Shown: positions 59,883-64,000 of the stretch, in pieces
How the letters are laid out: the number at the start of each line of letters is the position of its first letter
How positions within the stretch are numbered: position 1 is the first letter of the stretch
Source: JBBWZH01 sp035544115
GTDB lineage: Bacteria; Actinomycetota; Actinomycetes; Mycobacteriales; CADCTP01
Reading direction: 5' to 3'
DNA length: 64,000 nt
Assembly: GCA_963714145.1 (NCBI GenBank)
Contig: OY970235.1
Span: forward strand, 5,270,001 to 5,334,000
The notes under the pieces: model-generated
The model's database searches: none
Seen by the model: the letters and a program-made list of their open reading frames with translations, nothing else
What the model was told of the DNA's origin: nothing
Position numbers and translations under genes: made by a program

Positions 59883-61427
59883 GTGACCACCGACGCGGCC
59901 GTGCAGGGGCACAGCCCGTACACCGGGGAGCCGGTCGGCCGACCGGTTCCGGACAGCACGCCGTCCGAAGTGGACGGTGTGGCGCGGGCGGCCGGTGCCG
60001 CGGCGGGCGCGCTGGCGGACCTGTCGCTGGCCGAGCGGGCCGGGCTGCTGCGGGCGGTGGCGGCGGCACTGGCCGGCGACCGGGACGCGATCGTGGCGCT
60101 GGCCGACGCGGAGACCGGGCTGGGCGCCGGCCGGCTGGGCGGCGAGCTGACCCGGACCACCGCGCAGCTGGAGATGTTCGCCGGCGTGGTCGAGGACGGC
60201 ACCGTGCTGGAGGCGATCATCGATCCGGCCGACCCGGCCGCGCTGCCGGTCCCCCGGCCGGACCTGCGCCGGATGCTGGTGCCGATCGGCCCGGTCGCCG
60301 TGTACGCGGCCAGCAACTTCCCGCTGGCGTTCTCGGTGGCCGGCGGCGACACCGCGAGCGCGCTGGCCGCGGGCTGCCCGGTGCTGGTCAAGGCGCACCC
60401 CGGCCACCCTGGCCTGTCCGTCCACTGTGCCCGGTTGGTGAGCGCGGCGCTGGCCGGGGCCGGTGCGCCGGCGGGCAGCTTCGGCATCGTGCACGGGCTG
60501 GACGCCGGCCGCGCGCTGGTCACCCACCCGGCGATCACCGCGGCCGGCTTCACCGGGTCGCTGGCCGGCGGACGGGCGCTGTTCGACCTGGCCTCGTCCC
60601 GGCCGGACCCGATCCCGTTCTACGGCGAACTCGGCTCGCTCAACCCGGCCGTACTGACGCCCGGGGCGGTCCAGGCCCGCGGCGCGGCGCTGGCGCGGGC
60701 GTTCGTCGACTCGATGACGCTGGGCGCCGGCCAGTTCTGCACCAAGCCGGGGCTGCTGTTCCTGCCGGCTGGGCACGGGCTGACCGAGACGCTGGCGCAG
60801 GCGGTGACCGCCGCCCCGGTCGGCCCGCTGCTGTCCGCCCGGCTGCAGCAGGGGTTCGAGCGGACCGCCGCCGACCTGGCCGCGGTGCCGGGCGTCCGGG
60901 CCGTGGTGCCGCCGTCCACTGTGGATGGCGATGGCTACCGGGTGCCGGCGGCGCTGCTGAGCGTGTCCGCGGTCGACCTGGTGGCCCGGTCGGACGAACT
61001 GCTGACCGAGTGCTTCGGGCCGGCCGCGCTGCTGGTCGAGTACGGCTCCATCGTCGACCTGATCGCCGCACTCGAGGTGCTGCCCGGCACGCTGACCGCG
61101 ACCGTGCACGCCGAGGCCGACAGCGAGCCGGTGCTGGCGGCCGGGCTGCTGGCCCGGCTGGCCCGGCGGGCCGGCCGGGTGATCTTCGGCGGCTGGCCGA
61201 CCGGAGTCGCGGTCACCTGGGCCCAGCAGCACGGTGGGCCCTGGCCGGCGACCACCGCACCGCTGCACACCTCGGTCGGGGTGACCGCGGTGCGCCGGTT
61301 CCAGCGCCCGGTGGCATACCAGGGCCTGCCGGACGCGCTGCTGCCCGAACCGCTGCGCAACGCCAACCCGCTACGCATCCCGCGCCGGGTCAACGGCCGG
61401 ATCAGCACCGACCCGGTGCCGGCCTGA
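59883..61427 (+). CDS. Aldehyde dehydrogenase, 2,5-dioxovalerate (alpha-ketoglutarate semialdehyde) type
   Basis: A 514-residue NADP-type aldehyde dehydrogenase. It opens HSPYTGEPVGRPV. Cofactor-binding segments are GPVAVYAASNFPLAFSVAGG (about 138-157) and VLVKAHPGHP. The catalytic Glu is in PFYGELGSLNPAV (about 247) and the Cys in GAGQFCTKPGLLFLP (about 287). This resembles the KGSADH subgroup that converts alpha-ketoglutarate semialdehyde to alpha-ketoglutarate, the last step of non-phosphorylating arabinose, xylose and galactarate pathways. GTG 59883 follows GAGGAG. It closes the module formed with the dehydratase and reductase. Confidence 0.9.
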   Translation: MTTDAAVQGHSPYTGEPVGRPVPDSTPSEVDGVARAAGAAAGALADLSLAERAGLLRAVAAALAGDRDAIVALADAETGLGAGRLGGELTRTTAQLEMFAGVVEDGTVLEAIIDPADPAALPVPRPDLRRMLVPIGPVAVYAASNFPLAFSVAGGDTASALAAGCPVLVKAHPGHPGLSVHCARLVSAALAGAGAPAGSFGIVHGLDAGRALVTHPAITAAGFTGSLAGGRALFDLASSRPDPIPFYGELGSLNPAVLTPGAVQARGAALARAFVDSMTLGAGQFCTKPGLLFLPAGHGLTETLAQAVTAAPVGPLLSARLQQGFERTAADLAAVPGVRAVVPPSTVDGDGYRVPAALLSVSAVDLVARSDELLTECFGPAALLVEYGSIVDLIAALEVLPGTLTATVHAEADSEPVLAAGLLARLARRAGRVIFGGWPTGVAVTWAQQHGGPWPATTAPLHTSVGVTAVRRFQRPVAYQGLPDALLPEPLRNANPLRIPRRVNGRISTDPVPA

Positions 61428-61674
61428 CCACACCTACTGCCGACCTGGCCGATCTGGCTGGCATCGGCCGGCCCGGCCGACCCCGCCGGGCCGGCGGCCG
61501 GTGGCCGGGCTCCACCGAGCCCGGCCACCGGCCGCGCACCGAAGGTTCACCCATCCGGTGGGTACCGCGGCACCCTGCCGTCGCAGACGGTGTGGGATGG
61601 GGCATCGTTGTGGGCCGAAGCGGGGACAACCGCCCTGGGCGGGCCGATCGGCCGGCGGGAAGCGGAGGCACATC

Positions 61675-62262
61675 GTGACCAGCCACTACACCAGCGCCGC
61701 GGCAGCCGGGACGCTGTCGCCGGGCGCGGTCACCGACCCGGCCGGGCTGGCCGCCGCGGCGGCCGTGCTCGACTGGCCGGGGCTGGTCCTGCCGATCATG
61801 CGGCTGCTCGGAACCCGGGTGGCGCCGGTGCTCACCGTCGACACGGCCGCGCACGACCGGCGCCGGCAGCGCGGCATCGCCACGCCGATGCTGGACGCCG
61901 ACACGCTCGCCGTCTGGGAATGGCCGCAGGCCGCGGACGCCTGCCCGCCGAGCGTGGTACGGCTGCGCGGGGTGCTGGTGCCGGCCGGCCGATCCTGGGC
62001 CACCGCCGCCGCGACCGCCCGCCGCTGGGCCGGCTTCGGCGCGACCGCGATCGTGCTGCCCGCCGACCAGCCGTCCGAGCTGTGCCGGCTCGAATGCGGC
62101 TACGCCGGTATCGCCATCACCGCCGCCGCGGACGGCGAGGTGCGGCTGGTCGCGCCGGGCCGGCCCGGCCGGTCGGGCCAGGCCCGGCGGCGGACGCTGG
62201 ACCGCTGGCTGGAGGAGCGACTGTACGGCCGACTGCTCAGCGCAGGCGTGCTCGCGGCCTGA
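61675..62262 (+). CDS. Hypothetical protein
   Basis: A 195-residue soluble protein of no recognised family. GTG 61675 has GGAGG 8 bases upstream. Visible stretches include DWPGLVLPIMRLLGTRVAPVLTVDTAAHDRRRQRG, ADTLAVWEWPQAADACPP, WAGFGATAIVLPADQPSEL, LECGYAGIAITAAADGEVRL and a basic C-terminus. Two cysteines in LCRLECGY may matter. The 247 bases before it hold no gene. Its 3' end overlaps the convergent gene by 26 bases (62237-62262). Function unknown. Confidence 0.65.
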   Translation: MTSHYTSAAAAGTLSPGAVTDPAGLAAAAAVLDWPGLVLPIMRLLGTRVAPVLTVDTAAHDRRRQRGIATPMLDADTLAVWEWPQAADACPPSVVRLRGVLVPAGRSWATAAATARRWAGFGATAIVLPADQPSELCRLECGYAGIAITAAADGEVRLVAPGRPGRSGQARRRTLDRWLEERLYGRLLSAGVLAA

Positions 62263-63388
62263 GCCCGACCTCCGCGGTCAGCGCCAGCCAGGAGCCCACG
62301 AACCCGGGCCGGGCCAGCGCCCGGGTATCGGCGTCCACCTGGTCGTAGCGGCACTCGGCGGTGGCCAGGTGGGCCAGCCAACTGGCCTGCCGGTCGGCCG
62401 GCGAGGCCGGCCGGCACAACTCGTCCCGCAGGTCGAGCAGCACCTCAACCGAGTGCGTGAACGCGGCCCGCTCCCGCACCGTCCGCGATTCCAGGGTGGC
62501 CAGCCAGTCCAGCGTGCGGTGCTTGCAGGTGCCGCAGCCGCAGGTCCACATCGGGTCGTCCGGGTCGGTCTGGGTGGCGGTGGCGATCCGGTCCACCGCG
62601 ACGAAGGCCAGGCACTGCTTGACCACGGCGGCGACGTCGGCCGGGCGGGGCCGGCCGGGCGTGCGCGGCATCGGGAACAGGTGCCGCAACGAGGCCGTGG
62701 TGCCGACCGCCGCGGACATGGCGCCGAAGCAGAGCGCGCCCAGCGCCGATGTGTCACACCGCAGCAGCAACACCGGCACCGGCAGGGCCAGCAGTTCCAG
62801 CAGGCCGGCCAGCACACCCTGCACGCCGAGCGGATCCTTGCTGTGTTCCAGCACGATCGCGACCGGGACGCCGGCCTGCTCGATCCGGTCCAGCAGGTAC
62901 ATCCGCCGGCCCCGCTGGCTGAGCCAGGACGGGTGCAGCGGCAGCACCGCGATCACGTCGCCGAGCAGCCGGGCCCGGTCCAGGATGCTGGTCAGCCCGA
63001 GCAGGTCGTCACCGGCGACGTAGCCGGAGTCGGTCAGCACCGGCAGCCGCAGCCGGCGCTGGGTGGCGATCCAGTCCAGCGAGAACGGGCCGCTGGCCAG
63101 CGTCCGCACCGGGCCGGCGTACCGGCCGAAGTCCAGCAGCATCGGCCACCGGTAGCCGGAGTCACGCAGCCGGCGGATCGCCTCGGCCGCCGCCGACCCG
63201 TTGCGGTCGGTCAGCCGCCGGGTGAGCACCAGCCCGGCACCGGGCCGGTCGGCTACCGCGGCGGCCGGCATCGCCTCCGCCGGGGAGCACTGCACCAGCA
63301 GGGTGCCGGTCAGTTCCGGTCGCCAGCCCGGCCGGGCGGTCGCCAACCCTGTCCTGGTGCCTGTCCTGGTGCCCGGATATGCCGCCAT
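62237..63388 (-). CDS. Protein with tRNA-guanine transglycosylase-like barrel and zinc signature
   Basis: A 383-residue protein. ATG 63388 follows GGAAGGGGG. The pattern of alternating strands and helices from about 75 to 270 (WPMLLDFGRYAG, GPFSLDWIATQRRL, DVIAVLPLHPSWL, GVPVAIVLEHSKDPLG, PVPVLLLRCDTSALGAL) suggests a TIM barrel. Residues 283-288 read CGCGTC, with a His at 312. This C-x-C-xx-C with a His about 24 residues on is the zinc-site spacing of bacterial and archaeal tRNA-guanine transglycosylases. It is too diverged to name; DNA-modifying TGT relatives exist (DpdA), but no other preQ0 or DNA-modification genes are in the window. A zinc-stabilised structural homologue of unknown target is the safest call. 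Confidence 0.55.
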   Translation of the reverse strand: MAAYPGTRTGTRTGLATARPGWRPELTGTLLVQCSPAEAMPAAAVADRPGAGLVLTRRLTDRNGSAAAEAIRRLRDSGYRWPMLLDFGRYAGPVRTLASGPFSLDWIATQRRLRLPVLTDSGYVAGDDLLGLTSILDRARLLGDVIAVLPLHPSWLSQRGRRMYLLDRIEQAGVPVAIVLEHSKDPLGVQGVLAGLLELLALPVPVLLLRCDTSALGALCFGAMSAAVGTTASLRHLFPMPRTPGRPRPADVAAVVKQCLAFVAVDRIATATQTDPDDPMWTCGCGTCKHRTLDWLATLESRTVRERAAFTHSVEVLLDLRDELCRPASPADRQASWLAHLATAECRYDQVDADTRALARPGFVGSWLALTAEVGLRPRARLR

Positions 63389-63504
63389 GGTGCCCCCTTC
63401 CCGCCGCCCTTCCGCAACAGTACGTGCTCGCCCTATTACGGAACGCTGCCTCAGCCTAGGCGCCAATGTCCGAGTAGTCGACAGGGACGAATGCGGACGA
63501 AAAA

Positions 63505-63539
63505 CGGCCGCGCCGGCCCCTTTCGGGCCGGCGCGGCCG
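63505..63539 (-). terminator. Intrinsic terminator for the leftward gene at 63556
   Basis: CGGCCGCGCCGGCCC (63505-63519) and GGGCCGGCGCGGCCG (63525-63539) pair perfectly over 15 bp with a 5-base loop. On the minus strand the stem is followed by TTTT (63504-63501). It lies 17 bases after the stop of the partial gene. Confidence 0.8.
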
Positions 63540-63555
63540 GGGGGCGGGAGCAGGG

Positions 63556-64000
63556 TCAGCGGTTGTCGACGGTGAGCACCCCGACTCCGGAGACCAGCTG
63601 TACGTCGTACCGATCGGTGGCGGACTCCCAGCCTGGCGTGTTGAGCACGGTGCCGGCGGAGATGCCGCTGCGGGCCACCCCGTTCAGCGTGATCGAGCCG
63701 GCGCCGTTGTTCGCGCTGACCCGGGACGGCACCCCGGCCGGGGTGTGCACGGCCAGGTCGCTGGCGCCGCCGGTGACCCGGATCGGGATAGTGCCGGTCG
63801 GCTTGGGGAGCGTCACGTCGATGTGGGTCGCGCCGACCACGAGATCGACCGCCGCCACCTTGCCGGTGTCCAGCTCCAGCGCCTCCTGGGTGGCCCCGCC
63901 GGCCATCCGGATCGACCACTTCACCTGTGCGCTGAGCTGGACGTCCACCGCGGTCGCGCCGGGCGGGCCGTCGTTGACCAGTTGCAGCTCGACCCGGCCG
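63556..64000 (-). CDS. C-terminal part of an adhesin-like/DUF4097-type beta protein
   Basis: The frame is open to the window edge, so the start lies beyond 64000. About 147 residues are present, rich in alternating short strands: VELQLVNDGPPGATAVDVQL, ALELDTGKVAAVDLVVGATHIDVTLP, GTIPIRVTGGASDLAVHTPAG, PSRVSANNGAGSITLNG and a final GVGVLTVDNR. This pattern is typical of exported beta-sheet stack domains (DUF4097/LiaF C-terminal like) in actinomycete membrane proteins. An internal GTG at 63948 is probably not the start because coding-like sequence continues upstream. A terminator follows. Confidence 0.6.
   Translation of the reverse strand, partial: GRVELQLVNDGPPGATAVDVQLSAQVKWSIRMAGGATQEALELDTGKVAAVDLVVGATHIDVTLPKPTGTIPIRVTGGASDLAVHTPAGVPSRVSANNGAGSITLNGVARSGISAGTVLNTPGWESATDRYDVQLVSGVGVLTVDNR

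Noticed and set aside
62237..63388. DpdA-type 7-deazaguanine DNA modification system
   Set aside because: Only the zinc signature fits; no dpd or preQ0 genes are seen in the window.
1..64000. Prophage, integrative element or biosynthetic gene cluster
   Set aside because: No integrase, transposase, phage structural genes, PKS/NRPS or precursor-peptide maturation genes were found; base composition is uniform apart from promoter regions.

Overview
The window is high-GC actinobacterial DNA: GTG and TTG starts, GGAGG-type ribosome sites and strong third-position G/C bias. Gene content (a methyl-accepting chemotaxis protein in a GC-rich actinomycete, SigE-type ECF sigma factors, many secreted enzymes, sugar-acid catabolism) resembles a motile Micromonosporaceae such as Actinoplanes. 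That placement is inference. No rRNA, tRNA, CRISPR array, transposase or integrase was seen.

Layout. 0-5.5 kb: end of a DUF2891 protein, an MFS drug exporter with its TetR regulator, a secreted GH87-like beta-helix glycosidase and a 51-residue secreted peptide. 5.8-7.9 kb: an ECF sigma operon with a repeat-rich beta protein. 8-10.5 kb: a methyltransferase divergent from an AraC regulator, then broken gene remnants including a 5'-truncated NYN nuclease. 10.8-13.5 kb: secreted phospholipase C and an NTF2-like protein. 13.5-15.8 kb: a compact operon of an AAA+ ATPase and four tiny proteins, three apparently paralogous. 16.2-20 kb: pentapeptide-repeat protein, MFS transporter, PL4-like lyase. 20.2-22.7 kb: a membrane protein and a nucleosidase-family protein sharing a short NTGSG-type motif, one at its C-terminus and the other at its N-terminus. 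22.8-24.5 kb: an HTH_42/AlkZ-like protein and a GNAT.

24.5-34.1 kb is one catabolic-looking locus: an IclR regulator divergent from a tandem-repeat protein of unknown function, a ThDP enzyme, an oligopeptide-type ABC importer without ATPases, and two aminotransferases. 34.1-40.7 kb: SigE-type sigma plus membrane partner, an orphan FtsX-like permease under a double palindrome, and secreted alpha/beta hydrolase and M28 peptidase.

40.8-52.5 kb is an L-arabinose region: SMP-30 lactonase, araA, araD, araB and a LacI regulator, a divergent zinc dehydrogenase, and an operon of secreted aldose epimerase, sugar-binding protein, permease and ATPase. 53-61.4 kb: an IclR/U32-like pair, a chemoreceptor, and a sugar-acid module (enolase-superfamily dehydratase, FadR-type regulator, aldo/keto reductase, semialdehyde dehydrogenase). 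The window ends with an unknown protein, a protein with a TGT-like zinc signature, and a partial beta-rich protein.

Four genes (735-2309, 21864-22743, 48049-48876, 48876-49925) are interrupted only by apparent single-base insertions, mostly doubling a neighbouring base. I treat them as intact genes with probable sequence errors. The best candidates for an undescribed system are the motif-sharing pair at 20.2-22.7 kb and the AAA+ microprotein operon at 13.5-15.8 kb.
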